DNA from: SH-MAG3 sp035461245
GTDB lineage: Bacteria > Gemmatimonadota > Gemmatimonadetes > Longimicrobiales > RSA9
Assembly (NCBI GenBank): GCA_035461245.1
Contig: DATHVP010000048.1
Coordinates: forward strand, 1 to 64,000
DNA: 64,000 nt
Reading direction: 5' to 3'
Every line of letters starts with the position of its first letter. Position 1 is the first letter of the stretch. Below, one piece after another: positions 6,948-16,328 of this stretch. A program made the position numbers and the translations under genes. Below the pieces are notes generated by a model, which worked only from the letters and a program-made list of their open reading frames with translations, was not told the origin of the DNA and ran no database searches.

Positions 6948-9900
6948 ATGTCCTTTGTCCATCTCCATACCCACAGCGAATTCAGCCTGCTGGACGGCGC
7001 GAACCGACTGGGCGACCTGATCCGACGCACCCAGGAGCTGGAAATGCCGGCCCTGGCACTCACGGACCACGGCTGCATGTTTGGCGCATGGGAGTTCCAC
7101 GGCGCCGCGAGGAAGGCAGGCATCAAGCCCATCCTCGGCATGGAGGCCTACGTCGCGCCGGGCGACCGACGGGTCAGGACCGCTGCCCGCGCCGGTGACG
7201 GCAGGCCCGAGGACAAGTACTACCACCTGGTCCTGCTGGCAGAGGACATGGATGGGTATCGCAACCTGGTCCGCCTCAGTTCCATCGGCTACCTGGAGGG
7301 CTTCTACCACCGCCCGCGGATAGACCGTGAGGTGCTGGCGCAGTACTCGAAGGGCATCATCGTCACGTCGGCGTGCATGGCCGGCGAGGTCGCCCGGAAC
7401 CTCGAAGCGGACCGATGGGACGAGGCAAGGGAAGCGGCGTCGTGGTATGCCAACGAGTTCGCCGGCCGCTATTACCTGGAGGTCCAGGCGCATGATACGC
7501 CGGGGCAGCAGCAGCTCAACGGGAAGGTGTTCCGCCTGGCCGATGAACTGGGACTCCCCGTCGTCGCAACCAATGATGCCCACTTCCTGCGTGCCGGCGA
7601 CCATGACGCGCACGACGTGCTGCTCTGCATCGGCCTCGGCAAGGACTATCACGACGAGAACCGGATGAAGTATGACCCGGGCCTCTACTTCAAGGACCCG
7701 GCCGAGATGGCGGCGCGTTTCCCCGACCGCCCTGACGTCATCGAGAACACGCTGGCCATCGCCGACAAGGTCAACGTCGAATTCGCCAGGCAGTACCACG
7801 TGCCCCAGTTCCCCCTGCCTGCCGACGTAAGCACCGAGGCGGAGTTCCTGCGTCGCATGACATACGAGAAGGCGCGGGCCCGCTTCGGTGACCCGCTGCC
7901 CGGGGGCTGGGAAGAACGCATCGAGTACGAGCTCGGCGTCATCTCCAACGAGAAGGCAGACTACGCCGGCTACTTCCTCATCACCCAGGACTTCATCAAC
8001 TGGGCAAAGGAACGGGGCATCCCCGTGGGGCCGGGCCGCGGCTCGGCGGCGGGTTCACTGGTGGCCTACGTCATCGGCATAACGGACGTGGACCCCCTCG
8101 AGTTCGACCTTCTCTTCGAGCGCTTCCTGAACCCGGACCGCGTGTCGATGCCGGACATCGACATCGACTTCTGCTACGAGCGTCGTGGCGAGGTCATCGA
8201 GTACACGCGGGCCAAGTACGGCAAGGACTCCGTCGGTCAGATCATCACGTTCGGCACCATGAAGTCCCGCGCCGTCATCCGCGACGTGGGCCGCGTGCTC
8301 GGTTTCGAACCGTCGGAAACGGACCGCCTCGCCAAGCTCATCCCCAATGCACCCAACAACTCGCTGACGGTCGCGGAAGCGGCTGAGAAGGTCAGTGAAC
8401 TGAGGGCGCTCATCGAGTCCGACCCGCGCGTGGCGCAGCTCGTCGAATACGCGAAGGTGCTGGAGGGGCTGTCCCGCCACGCCAGCGTGCATGCCGCGGG
8501 CGTCGTCATTGCCCCGGGGCCCATCCACGAGTACGTCCCCGTCTGCACCCAGTCCACCCGGGGCAGCGGTGCCGGGGACGACGAGACGGTCATCGTCACC
8601 CAGTGGGACATGAACGCGCTGGAACAGGCCGGGATGCTGAAGATGGACTTCCTGGGCCTGAAGACGCTGACCGTCATCCATGACGCGGTACAGGCGGTAA
8701 AGGCGCGGCATGGCGCGCTGGTGCATCCGCAGACCGGAACGGCATACGAGCGGATGGAGGACGTCCCGCTGGACGACCCCGCCGTCTACGACATGCTGGC
8801 CCGCGGCGGCACGACGGGCGTGTTCCAGTTCGAGTCGAACCTGGCCACCGAGAAGCTGCGCTCCATGAGATGCGACTGGTTCGAAGACCTGGTCGCCACC
8901 AATGCCCTCATCCGGCCCGGTCCGCTGGACTCCGGCATGACCGACGTATACATCCGCAGGAAGCTCGGCAAGGAGCCGGTCCGTTACCCGCACCCGCTGC
9001 TGGAAGAGGTGCTGGCGCCGACCTACGGCGTCATCACCTATCAGGAGCAGGTCATGCGCATGGCCCAGGTCCTGGCCGGCTTCACGCTGGCCGAAGCCGA
9101 CGTGCTCCGGAAGGCGGTGGGCAAGAAGGACATGGCCCTCATCCAGAAGGAAGTCGGCAAGTTCGTGGACCGCGCCGTCGCCAATGGCGTGGACCAGCAG
9201 GTCGCCCGGGAGATCGCCGATCAGGTGGAGACTTTCGGCCGCTACGGCTTCAACCGCTCCCATTCCGTGGCCTACGCGCTGCTCAGCTACCAGACGGCAT
9301 GGCTGAAGCGGCACTATCCCGCGGAGTTCATGGCCGCCCTGCTCTCATCGGTCGTTGACAAGACCGATGACGTCGTCGGCTATATCGCCGAGTGCCGGGA
9401 ACTCGGCCGCTATATCCCGGACCACCCCAACGGGATCACGGTGCTGCCGCCCGACGTCAACGAGTCCGGCTGGAAGTTTACGCCAGTGGCGAGTGACGCC
9501 ATCCGCTTCGGCCTCGGCGCACTCCGCGGCCTCGGCGCCGGCGCGGTCAAGTCGATTCTCGACAACAGGCAAGCGGGCGGCGGGTACCGCTCCCTCTTTG
9601 ACCTGGCCGACCGCGTCGACCTGCGCCAGGCGGGCAAGCGCTCCATCGAGGCCCTCATCCTTTCCGGCGCCTGTGACCAGTTCACTGACCCGCCGGCGCA
9701 CCGCGCCCAGCTGCTGGAAGGGCTGGATCATGTGGTGCGGGAGGCCCAGCTACGCCATGAGGAGCGCGCCAGCGGGCAGGGGTCACTTTTCGACCTGGGT
9801 GGACCGGCGGAGGCGGGGCCGGAACGCCCGGAGCCCACGCTGCCTGATGTCCCCCGCTGGGCCGAGTCGGAACGGCTGACCCGGGAGAAGGAGATTCTGG

Positions 9901-10511
9901 GGTTCTTCATCAGCGGCCACCCGCTGGAACGGTTCCGTGACGAGGTCCGGGTTTTCGAAACGGTGAACACGGCGTCCCTGAAACAGTTCCGGGACCAGAA
10001 GGTGGAACTGGCATGCGTCGTGACGGGCGTGAGCCGGCAGATCTCGAAGAAGAACGGCTCGGAATGGGGCAAGCTGACGGTTGAGGATTTCTACGGTACC
10101 GCGTCGGTACTGGCGTTCGGCGACGTATGGGAGCAGTATCATGACCTGCTGGTACAGGATGCGGCGGTCCTGATCCGCGGCTCCGTCTCCGGCCGGGACC
10201 GGGACGAAGACGCGCCGCACATCTTCCTGGACAGCGTGGTGCCGCTGGCGCAGCTCAGGACCAGCGGCACACTGGCGGTGGAGGTCGCCCTGGCGGGAGC
10301 GGCAGCGGATGCGGTGGGACTGGCGACGGACGCGTTCCGCCAGCATCCGGGACAATCGGCCGTCTACGTGACGGTCACGCATGGCAATAACGGCTCGACG
10401 GAGACGGTGCGGCTGCGCTCACGCAGCATTACTGTGACGCCCGACGAAGTGCTCCTGAGCGAGCTGAGGGGACTGTTCGGACCCGACAGGATCCGGCTGG
10501 TCCGATCATAG
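6948..10511 (+). CDS. dnaE: DNA polymerase III alpha subunit
   Basis: The replicative polymerase subunit, 1187 residues, normal for DnaE. It begins with the PHP domain (FVHLHTHSEFSLLDGA). The palm carries the glycine-rich GPGRGSAAGS and the acidic motif PDIDID, whose first two Asp residues (about 403 and 405) correspond to two catalytic Asp of the E. coli enzyme; the third lies in KMDFLGLKTL. Helix-hairpin-helix and OB-fold regions follow, the latter around VTGVSRQISKKNGSEWGK. The ATG at 6948 is preferred to a TTG 12 bases upstream since homologues start close to the PHP motif. accA follows after only 11 bases. Confidence 0.97.
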   Translation: MSFVHLHTHSEFSLLDGANRLGDLIRRTQELEMPALALTDHGCMFGAWEFHGAARKAGIKPILGMEAYVAPGDRRVRTAARAGDGRPEDKYYHLVLLAEDMDGYRNLVRLSSIGYLEGFYHRPRIDREVLAQYSKGIIVTSACMAGEVARNLEADRWDEAREAASWYANEFAGRYYLEVQAHDTPGQQQLNGKVFRLADELGLPVVATNDAHFLRAGDHDAHDVLLCIGLGKDYHDENRMKYDPGLYFKDPAEMAARFPDRPDVIENTLAIADKVNVEFARQYHVPQFPLPADVSTEAEFLRRMTYEKARARFGDPLPGGWEERIEYELGVISNEKADYAGYFLITQDFINWAKERGIPVGPGRGSAAGSLVAYVIGITDVDPLEFDLLFERFLNPDRVSMPDIDIDFCYERRGEVIEYTRAKYGKDSVGQIITFGTMKSRAVIRDVGRVLGFEPSETDRLAKLIPNAPNNSLTVAEAAEKVSELRALIESDPRVAQLVEYAKVLEGLSRHASVHAAGVVIAPGPIHEYVPVCTQSTRGSGAGDDETVIVTQWDMNALEQAGMLKMDFLGLKTLTVIHDAVQAVKARHGALVHPQTGTAYERMEDVPLDDPAVYDMLARGGTTGVFQFESNLATEKLRSMRCDWFEDLVATNALIRPGPLDSGMTDVYIRRKLGKEPVRYPHPLLEEVLAPTYGVITYQEQVMRMAQVLAGFTLAEADVLRKAVGKKDMALIQKEVGKFVDRAVANGVDQQVAREIADQVETFGRYGFNRSHSVAYALLSYQTAWLKRHYPAEFMAALLSSVVDKTDDVVGYIAECRELGRYIPDHPNGITVLPPDVNESGWKFTPVASDAIRFGLGALRGLGAGAVKSILDNRQAGGGYRSLFDLADRVDLRQAGKRSIEALILSGACDQFTDPPAHRAQLLEGLDHVVREAQLRHEERASGQGSLFDLGGPAEAGPERPEPTLPDVPRWAESERLTREKEILGFFISGHPLERFRDEVRVFETVNTASLKQFRDQKVELACVVTGVSRQISKKNGSEWGKLTVEDFYGTASVLAFGDVWEQYHDLLVQDAAVLIRGSVSGRDRDEDAPHIFLDSVVPLAQLRTSGTLAVEVALAGAAADAVGLATDAFRQHPGQSAVYVTVTHGNNGSTETVRLRSRSITVTPDEVLLSELRGLFGPDRIRLVRS

Positions 10512-10522
10512 AGAGGACGAGC

Positions 10523-11479
10523 GTGAGCTCAGCAATGGAGTTTGAGAAGGACATCGGGCGGCTCGAGGAGCAGATCCGCCAGCTGGAGCAGCTGGCGGAA
10601 CAGCACGATCTCGACGTGTCCGACGAACTGAATGTGCTGCAGCAGAAGCTGGAGGCACTGCGCCAGGAAACGTACCACAACCTGAGCGCGGTCGAGCGCG
10701 TGCAGCTCGCCCGGCACCCGAAGCGTCCGTACTCACTGGATTACATCGACCGCGCATTCACCGACTTCGTGGAACTGCACGGCGACCGTGCCTACCGGGA
10801 CGACGAGGCCATCGTCTGTGGCTGGGCGCGACTGGACGGCCGCAGCGTCATGGTCGTCGGCCACCAGAAGGGCCGCGACATGAAGGAGAACCTGCGGCGC
10901 AACTTCGGCATGCCCCATCCGGAGGGCTACCGCAAGGCACTGCGATTGATGCGGCTGGCGGAGAAATTCGGCGTGCCCATCATTACCCTCATCGATACGC
11001 CCGGCGCTTACCCCGGGCTCGGCGCGGAGGAGCGCGGCCAGGCGGAAGCCATTGCCCGCAACCTGCTGGAGATGGCGCGGCTGAAGGTGCCGGTCATTGC
11101 GGTAGTCATCGGCGAGGGCGGCAGTGGCGGCGCCCTGGCACTCGGGGTGGCAGACCGGATCCTCATGCTGGAGAACTCCGTTTACAGCGTCATTTCCCCG
11201 GAAGGATGCGCAGCCATCCTGTGGAAAACGGCGGGTGCCAAGGACAAGGCAGCGGAGGCGCTGAAGCTGACGGCCCGTGACCTGTCGGCGCTGGAAGTGG
11301 TGGACGACGTCGTGCCCGAGCCCCTGGGCGGCGCCCATACCGACTGGGATACCGCCGCGGCGGCGCTGCGCAGTGCCCTCGTGCGTCACCTCAGCGAACT
11401 CGACAGCGTCGAACCCGATGAGCGCCGCCGGCAGCGGTGGGCGAAGTTCGAGGCCATGGGCGCCTGGCGGGAAGATTGA
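10523..11479 (+). CDS. accA: Acetyl-CoA carboxylase carboxyltransferase, alpha subunit
   Basis: With AccD it transfers the carboxyl group from biotin to acetyl-CoA, the first committed step of fatty acid synthesis. The 318 residues contain an N-terminal helical segment, the PKRPYSLDYI block, GHQKGRDMKENL, and the crotonase-like core with IDTPGAYPGLGAEERGQ and GEGGSGGALALGVAD. The start is GTG with GAGAGGA upstream. It lies 11 bases after dnaE, a gene pair seen in many bacteria, and is probably co-transcribed. accD is not in the window. Confidence 0.96.
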   Translation: MSSAMEFEKDIGRLEEQIRQLEQLAEQHDLDVSDELNVLQQKLEALRQETYHNLSAVERVQLARHPKRPYSLDYIDRAFTDFVELHGDRAYRDDEAIVCGWARLDGRSVMVVGHQKGRDMKENLRRNFGMPHPEGYRKALRLMRLAEKFGVPIITLIDTPGAYPGLGAEERGQAEAIARNLLEMARLKVPVIAVVIGEGGSGGALALGVADRILMLENSVYSVISPEGCAAILWKTAGAKDKAAEALKLTARDLSALEVVDDVVPEPLGGAHTDWDTAAAALRSALVRHLSELDSVEPDERRRQRWAKFEAMGAWRED

Positions 11480-11647
11480 ACGGACTCGGGATCGGGATCG
11501 TAAACGTAAACGTGGACGGGATCGTTATTGACACGTGAACGAGACGAACCGTCCTGAGGGTCAGGGCACCGAGGCGAATGCACCCGCCCCCTTCCCCGCC
11601 CGCTGCGTTCAACGTTTACGTGTACGATCCCGATCCCGATCCCGTTC
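11478..11647. repeat. Long inverted repeat built of tandem hexamers
   Basis: Two arms of about 40 bases face each other between accA and ricT. The core arms, 11487-11513 and 11612-11638, match at 26 of 27 positions when one is reversed. Each arm is made of short tandem units: GGGATC repeated and then TAAACG/TAAACGT. The arms extend with a few mismatches to about 11478 and 11647. The 98 bases between the core arms contain no gene. The transcript could fold into a long hairpin. Similar hexamer-rich intergenic repeats exist in other high-GC bacteria (inference from memory). Confidence 0.85.
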
Positions 11648-11662
11648 CCGAAAAAGTCGATA

Positions 11663-12733
11663 ATGGCGAACATCATAGAGATCAGTTTCAAGGGCAACCG
11701 TCGAGAGTATTACACGTGCGAGCTGGACGCCGTGGACCTCTCGGATTACGTCATCGTGGAGGCCGACCGGGGTGAGGACCTGGGCCGCGTCACGGCGGCG
11801 GGTGCAGTGGCGGAGCGCAAGTGTTCCGGCTGCTCAACCGGTTGCGCTGCGCCGGTGCCGACGCGCCGCGTGGTACGACGGGCCGAGGAGTCGGAGGTGG
11901 CGCGGGCGGTCTCTCTGCGGGCCGATGAGCCGCGCGTCCGCCGGATGACCCGCGAGAAGGTCATCCAGTACAACCTGAAGATGAAAGTCAGCGAGGCGGA
12001 ATGGCAGTTTGACCGGAACAAGCTGACCATCTATTTCACAGCGGAACGCAGGGTGGATTTCCGGGAACTGGTCCGGGACCTGGCGCGCACGTTCCGGACA
12101 CGCATTGAGTTGAAGCAGATTGGTGTCCGCGACGAGGCGGCGCTACTGGGCGGCGTAGGCCGGTGCGGCCGGGAGCTGTGCTGCTCCAGCTGGCTGCGGG
12201 AGCTGAAGCCGGTGAGCCTGCAGCTCGCCAAGGATCAGCGACTGTCACTGAATCCGGCGCAGATCTCCGGCTGCTGCGGCCGCCTCATGTGCTGCCTCAC
12301 GTACGAACACGACTCGTACGTGCAGGCCCGCAAGCGCTTCCCCCGCGAGGGGAAGACCCTGGTTACCTCGATGGGCCCTGAGAAGGTCCTTACCGTGGAC
12401 ATCTGGCGGGAGCGGGTCCACCTCAGGGACGAGGATGGCAACCGCCGCACGGTCGCCCTGGACGAACTCAAACGGGAGATCGCCGGCGCAACGGACCGGC
12501 CGGCCACCACCGCAGGCGGCCCCGCCGCTGCCGTGGCGGATGAGCGGACCCGCCCGATGGGTAAGCGTGGCCCCGAAACGGAACGACGGGGCGAACGCCC
12601 GGAGTACCCGTTCAGGCCACGGCGCGGCGACACGCCCGGCGAGGGCGACGGTGGCCGCGATGCCGGTGGCGGGCGTGGCCCCGGTCGCGGTGGGCGGGGC
12701 CGCGGTGATGGCAAGGGAAGAGGTGGGGAGTGA
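11663..12733 (+). CDS. ricT: PSP1-domain regulatory iron-sulfur protein RicT (YaaT-like)
   Basis: A 356-residue protein of the PSP1/YaaT/RicT family. In Bacillus RicT works with RicA and RicF in an iron-sulfur complex that affects RNA processing; in most phyla its role is unclear. Cys-rich segments typical of the family are visible: CSGCSTGCAAPVP near residue 55, GRCGRELCCSSW, and ISGCCGRLMCCLTYE. The last 75 residues are a low-complexity Gly/Arg-rich tail, which is unusual and could bind RNA. No good ribosome site precedes the ATG. The stop overlaps the metG start, an arrangement suggesting co-expression. Confidence 0.88.
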   Translation: MANIIEISFKGNRREYYTCELDAVDLSDYVIVEADRGEDLGRVTAAGAVAERKCSGCSTGCAAPVPTRRVVRRAEESEVARAVSLRADEPRVRRMTREKVIQYNLKMKVSEAEWQFDRNKLTIYFTAERRVDFRELVRDLARTFRTRIELKQIGVRDEAALLGGVGRCGRELCCSSWLRELKPVSLQLAKDQRLSLNPAQISGCCGRLMCCLTYEHDSYVQARKRFPREGKTLVTSMGPEKVLTVDIWRERVHLRDEDGNRRTVALDELKREIAGATDRPATTAGGPAAAVADERTRPMGKRGPETERRGERPEYPFRPRRGDTPGEGDGGRDAGGGRGPGRGGRGRGDGKGRGGE

Positions 12734-14250
12734 AGCAGGACAGGTTCTACATCACGGCGGCCATTGACTACGCGAACGGCCCGCCGCACATGGGCCACGC
12801 CATCGAGAAGATCGGCATCGACGCCATGGCCCGCTATCGGCGCCTGCAGGGTGTCGACGTGCGCTTTCTCATCGGCATGGATGAACATGGCCTGAAGGTC
12901 ATGCAGAGTGCCGACGCGGCCGGCGTGACGCCCCAGCAATGGGTGGACGACATTGCCGATCGGTTCCGCAGTACGTGGCGTCGTCTGGGAATCAGCAACG
13001 ACGACTTCATCCGAACCACTGAGGCCCGGCACCGGCCTGCGGTTCACGAGATGATCCGCCGCATCGAGGCCGCAGGTGACCTCTACAAGGGAAGGTACGA
13101 AGGCAACTACTGTGTTGGCTGCGAGGCATTCAAGCGGGATGACGAGCTGGTGCAGCAGCCGGATGGTCCAGCTCGCTGCCCGGTCCATCCCACCCGTGAC
13201 GTCGTCTGGACCGAGGAGGAAAACTGGTTCTTCCGGCTGTCCCGGTACCAGGACCGGCTACTCAAGCTTCTGGACGAGAGCCCGTCCTTCGTTCAGCCGG
13301 AGAGCCGACGCAATGAGATCCGGCGAGTAGTCGAAGGCGGACTGGAAGACATTTCCGTGTCACGTTCCCGGCTGCCATGGGGCGTGCCGTGGCCCGGTGA
13401 CGAGTCCCACACCGTATATGTCTGGCTCGATGCCCTGACCAACTACCTGTCCGCCATCGGCTTCCCCGACGACGGCTATCGGACGTGGTGGCCCGCGGAT
13501 TTTCACGTGATCGGCAAGGACATCACACGGTTCCACTGCATCTACTGGCCCGCCTTCCTGTTGAGCGCCGGTATCGAACTGCCCGACGCCGTGTGGGCCC
13601 ACGGCTTTGTCACCGTGGGCGGCGGCAAGATGTCCAAATCCGAGGGAGTGCGCGTGGAACTCGACGAGGCCATCGAGCGACACGGACCGGAGGCGTTCCG
13701 CTACTACCTGCTCCGGGAGATCCCCTGGAATGGCGACGGTGAGTTCTCCTGGGAACGCTTCGACGAACGCTACACGTCCGAGCTGGCAGACAACTTCGGG
13801 AACCTGGCGAACCGGACCATTTCCATGATCGAGAGGTACCGCGGCGGAACCGTGCCGCCCGGGCCGGAGACGCCCCTGGACAGGGAAGTCGCAGAGGCCA
13901 TGGTCCGATACCGCGGCGCCATGGACGCCCAGCTCCTGCACCAGGGGGTTGCGGCCGCCATCCAGCTCGCCTCGGCGGCCAACCAGTACGTGGACGGCCG
14001 CGCCCCGTGGGCCCAGGCAAAGGACCCACAACAGGCGGCCCATCTGGATGAGACCCTCGCCGCCCTGGCCCGGACGGTCGCCGCCCTGTGTACGCTCCTC
14101 TCCCCCTTCATGCCTGGGAAAATGGAGGATCTGGCCGGCCGTCTCGGCCTCGACGGCATCACGCCCCTGGATGACGTCACCAGCCTCGACATGACGGGCC
14201 GGAGCGTCCATCGAGGCGACATCCTGTTCCCGAAGCCGAAGCCGGCGTGA
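12730..14250 (+). CDS. metG: Methionyl-tRNA synthetase
   Basis: This class I synthetase charges tRNA-Met, including the initiator encoded at the right end of the window. The 506 residues are the short form without the C-terminal dimer/tRNA-binding domain. The HIGH-type motif is HMGH (in PPHMGHA), the KMSKS motif is intact (GGKMSKSEG), and a CVGC knuckle with further Cys lies near residue 130. The start is GTG, overlapping the ricT stop by two bases (GTGA), with AGGTGGGG upstream. Confidence 0.96.
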   Translation: MKQDRFYITAAIDYANGPPHMGHAIEKIGIDAMARYRRLQGVDVRFLIGMDEHGLKVMQSADAAGVTPQQWVDDIADRFRSTWRRLGISNDDFIRTTEARHRPAVHEMIRRIEAAGDLYKGRYEGNYCVGCEAFKRDDELVQQPDGPARCPVHPTRDVVWTEEENWFFRLSRYQDRLLKLLDESPSFVQPESRRNEIRRVVEGGLEDISVSRSRLPWGVPWPGDESHTVYVWLDALTNYLSAIGFPDDGYRTWWPADFHVIGKDITRFHCIYWPAFLLSAGIELPDAVWAHGFVTVGGGKMSKSEGVRVELDEAIERHGPEAFRYYLLREIPWNGDGEFSWERFDERYTSELADNFGNLANRTISMIERYRGGTVPPGPETPLDREVAEAMVRYRGAMDAQLLHQGVAAAIQLASAANQYVDGRAPWAQAKDPQQAAHLDETLAALARTVAALCTLLSPFMPGKMEDLAGRLGLDGITPLDDVTSLDMTGRSVHRGDILFPKPKPA

Positions 14251-14368
14251 TCATGAGCAGTTGCCAGGGAGTGTCGGCACCCGGGCGAACCGTGTCAGGC
14301 TTGCGGTCACGGCATCGAAACATATGGAGTTGGTCCCGCCGTCGCGCACTGCTGACGCCGCGGCCGGG

Positions 14369-14397
14369 TTGACAGCGGGCGAGGGCCCACGTATCCT
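14369..14397 (+). promoter_or_regulatory. Promoter of the M23 peptidase gene
   Basis: TTGACA (14369-14374), a 17-base spacer and TATCCT (14392-14397) lie 103 bases before the ATG at 14500. The rest of the 249-base gap after metG shows no gene; one short ORF there lacks a ribosome site. Confidence 0.6.
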
Positions 14398-14499
14398 GCC
14401 CGCTGCTCTGCCGTATCCTGTATCCAGAAGTCTTGCAGTGCCGTTGACCGCGACCAGTCTTCGATCCTGTGTGGCGACGCACTCAAACGGGTTTGCTGA

Positions 14500-15435
14500 A
14501 TGGCACGACGCGAGTGGACAGTTGTAATCGTCTCCGACGATGAGGCGGAACTCCGACAGTTCCGGCTCTCCCGGGAGGCAATGCGGATCACCATCGCGGT
14601 ATCCCTCTTCCTGTTTGCAGGCCTGACGTCCCTGGCGACGGCGATGCTCGTCGGAATTGGTGCCGGGCGGGCGGACGATCAGCTCGTGCAGAAGAACGAA
14701 TTGCTGACGCAGGAGCTGTCGCGCCTGGGGCTGCAGGTGGATACTCTGCAGATGTCCCTGGACAGCCTGTCGCGTCAGGACGAGTTCTACCGTCTGCTGG
14801 CGGGGCTGGATCCCATGGACAGCGACATTCTGCTGGCGGGCATCGGCGGTCCTGACGCGGACAGCGTGGAGAGCCACGTTCTCTACCGGGTTGATCCGCG
14901 GACGGGCAGGCAGGCGCACTCCACGGGGTCGCAGATAAATTCGCTCATCCGCCGGGCGAGCGTTCTCGCCTTCAGCTGGCGGGAGGCACAGGACACGCTG
15001 TCGGAGAAGCATGCCCGTCTGGGCGCCATGCCGTCCATCTACCCAACGCGGGGCTACGTATCCAGCGCGTTCACGACGTCGCGCTGGCACCCGGTGCTGA
15101 ACCGGGCCCGCCCGCACGAGGGCATCGACATTGTGGCGCCGACGGGCACGCCGGTAGTTGCGACGGCCCATGGCCGGGTCAACTCGGTGGGTCACCGCGG
15201 CGAGTACGGCTTGATGATCGAGATCGATCACGGATACGGGCTCGTCACGCGTTACGCCCACCTGTCCCGGACAAGCGTGAAGGTCGGTGAAATGGTGGCA
15301 CGGGGTGATACCATCGGCAACGTCGGCCAGAGTGGTCTGGCGACAGGCCCGCATCTGCATTACGAGGTGCTGGAGCACGGCCGCCCCGCGAACCCGCGGC
15401 GTTATATTCTGGAGAACTCGGTGCTGGCCAACTGA
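14500..15435 (+). CDS. M23 family metallopeptidase, membrane-anchored
   Basis: A likely cell-wall endopeptidase or activator of wall hydrolases. Its 311 residues have a cytoplasmic N-terminus of about 28 residues, one membrane segment (ITIAVSLFLFAGLTSLATAML), a periplasmic coiled-coil-like helix (about 60-110), and a C-terminal LytM domain. The zinc motif HxxxD is seen in RPHEGIDIVAPTG and the second motif HLHYE in GPHLHYEVLEHG, so the domain looks catalytic. The start lacks a clear ribosome site. Its own promoter is at 14369-14397. Confidence 0.9.
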   Translation: MARREWTVVIVSDDEAELRQFRLSREAMRITIAVSLFLFAGLTSLATAMLVGIGAGRADDQLVQKNELLTQELSRLGLQVDTLQMSLDSLSRQDEFYRLLAGLDPMDSDILLAGIGGPDADSVESHVLYRVDPRTGRQAHSTGSQINSLIRRASVLAFSWREAQDTLSEKHARLGAMPSIYPTRGYVSSAFTTSRWHPVLNRARPHEGIDIVAPTGTPVVATAHGRVNSVGHRGEYGLMIEIDHGYGLVTRYAHLSRTSVKVGEMVARGDTIGNVGQSGLATGPHLHYEVLEHGRPANPRRYILENSVLAN

Positions 15436-15473
15436 GCGGTCCGCACCGGCAGGACCGGCCGAAACCCGGGCGC

Positions 15474-15502
15474 TTGAAAACCGTCCATCGGCTGCATACT
15501 TT
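15474..15502 (+). promoter_or_regulatory. Promoter of the lipoprotein/fadJ-like genes
   Basis: TTGAAA (15474-15479), 17 bases and TACTTT (15497-15502) precede the lipoprotein ATG at 15542 by 39 bases. Confidence 0.6.
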
Positions 15503-15541
15503 CTCAGCTTCCGACCCACAGAGTCCACGGAGAACAACCCG

Positions 15542-16306
15542 ATGAATCGACTGGTGTTGACGGTCGTCCTGGCAAGCACGGCCGTACTGGCGGCCTGCGG
15601 CAGCACGGAAGTGGTCATCCAGGGCCAGGTCCAGATGGAAGAGGGCCAGGCCGTGCCGCTATCGAACCTGCCCGTCCGGCTGCTACCCTATGACCGGGAC
15701 GCCATTTTCGACTCGCTGGCGACTGCGTACACCGAGCCTGAGCCGGCCGTCCCGGCGGAATTGACGGCCCTCCGTGATTCCATCGCCCAGGCGAACCAGC
15801 AGTGGACGGCCGCCACCGCGCGGTGGAACCTGCTGCGTGACAGTCTGCAGCGGGCCAACGACCGCCTGGCGGGCCTGAGCCGGGCGAGCGGCGAGTACGT
15901 GGTTCTGTTCCGGGAGGTCAATGCACTGTTCGAGGAGGAAGCGGCGGCGCAGCGGCAGATGGACCAGGCGTTCAGCCGGTTCTCAGGCCTTCAGGACCGC
16001 TACCAGTCGCAGGCCGAAACTACGCGCCTGGCCCGTGAGCAATGGGAAGACGCGGCCTACGCCGACGTGGAGCGCGTGATCGCGTCGCGGCTGCGGGAAA
16101 TGCGCATGGCCGAACACGCGGACACACTGGACGCCAATGGCGTGACGCGCTACCGTGGACTGGAGCCGGGCGAGTGGTGGGTAACAGCCCGCTACGAGCT
16201 GCCGTACGAGGAGCTGTACTGGAACATCCCCATCAACGTGCAGCGTGGCGAACCGACCCAGGTCCAGCTCACGCGGCAGACCGCAGAGGTGCGGCCGAAA
16301 CTGTAG
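15542..16306 (+). CDS. Putative lipoprotein with coiled-coil region
   Basis: A 254-residue secreted protein with a lipobox (VLAAC) about 19 residues in. Residues roughly 55-170 are helical and rich in Ala, Gln, Arg and Glu, likely a coiled coil, preceded by a beta-like segment (VVIQGQVQMEEG) and followed by a domain ending LTRQTAEVRPKL. The ends read like a carboxypeptidase-regulatory-type fold split by the helical insert, but I cannot name a family. GGAGAA sits 10 bases before the ATG. The downstream fadJ-like gene begins 22 bases after its stop. Confidence 0.75.
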   Translation: MNRLVLTVVLASTAVLAACGSTEVVIQGQVQMEEGQAVPLSNLPVRLLPYDRDAIFDSLATAYTEPEPAVPAELTALRDSIAQANQQWTAATARWNLLRDSLQRANDRLAGLSRASGEYVVLFREVNALFEEEAAAQRQMDQAFSRFSGLQDRYQSQAETTRLAREQWEDAAYADVERVIASRLREMRMAEHADTLDANGVTRYRGLEPGEWWVTARYELPYEELYWNIPINVQRGEPTQVQLTRQTAEVRPKL

Positions 16307-16328
16307 AGACGGCCGCGCCCGGAGGCGC

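Noticed and set aside
11478..11647. Insertion sequence or MITE with target duplication
   Set aside because: The arms are inverted, but I see no flanking direct repeats and no transposase.
14261..14527. 88-codon frame between metG and the M23 peptidase gene
   Set aside because: It crosses the peptidase promoter and its start codon, with no ribosome site or homologous pattern.
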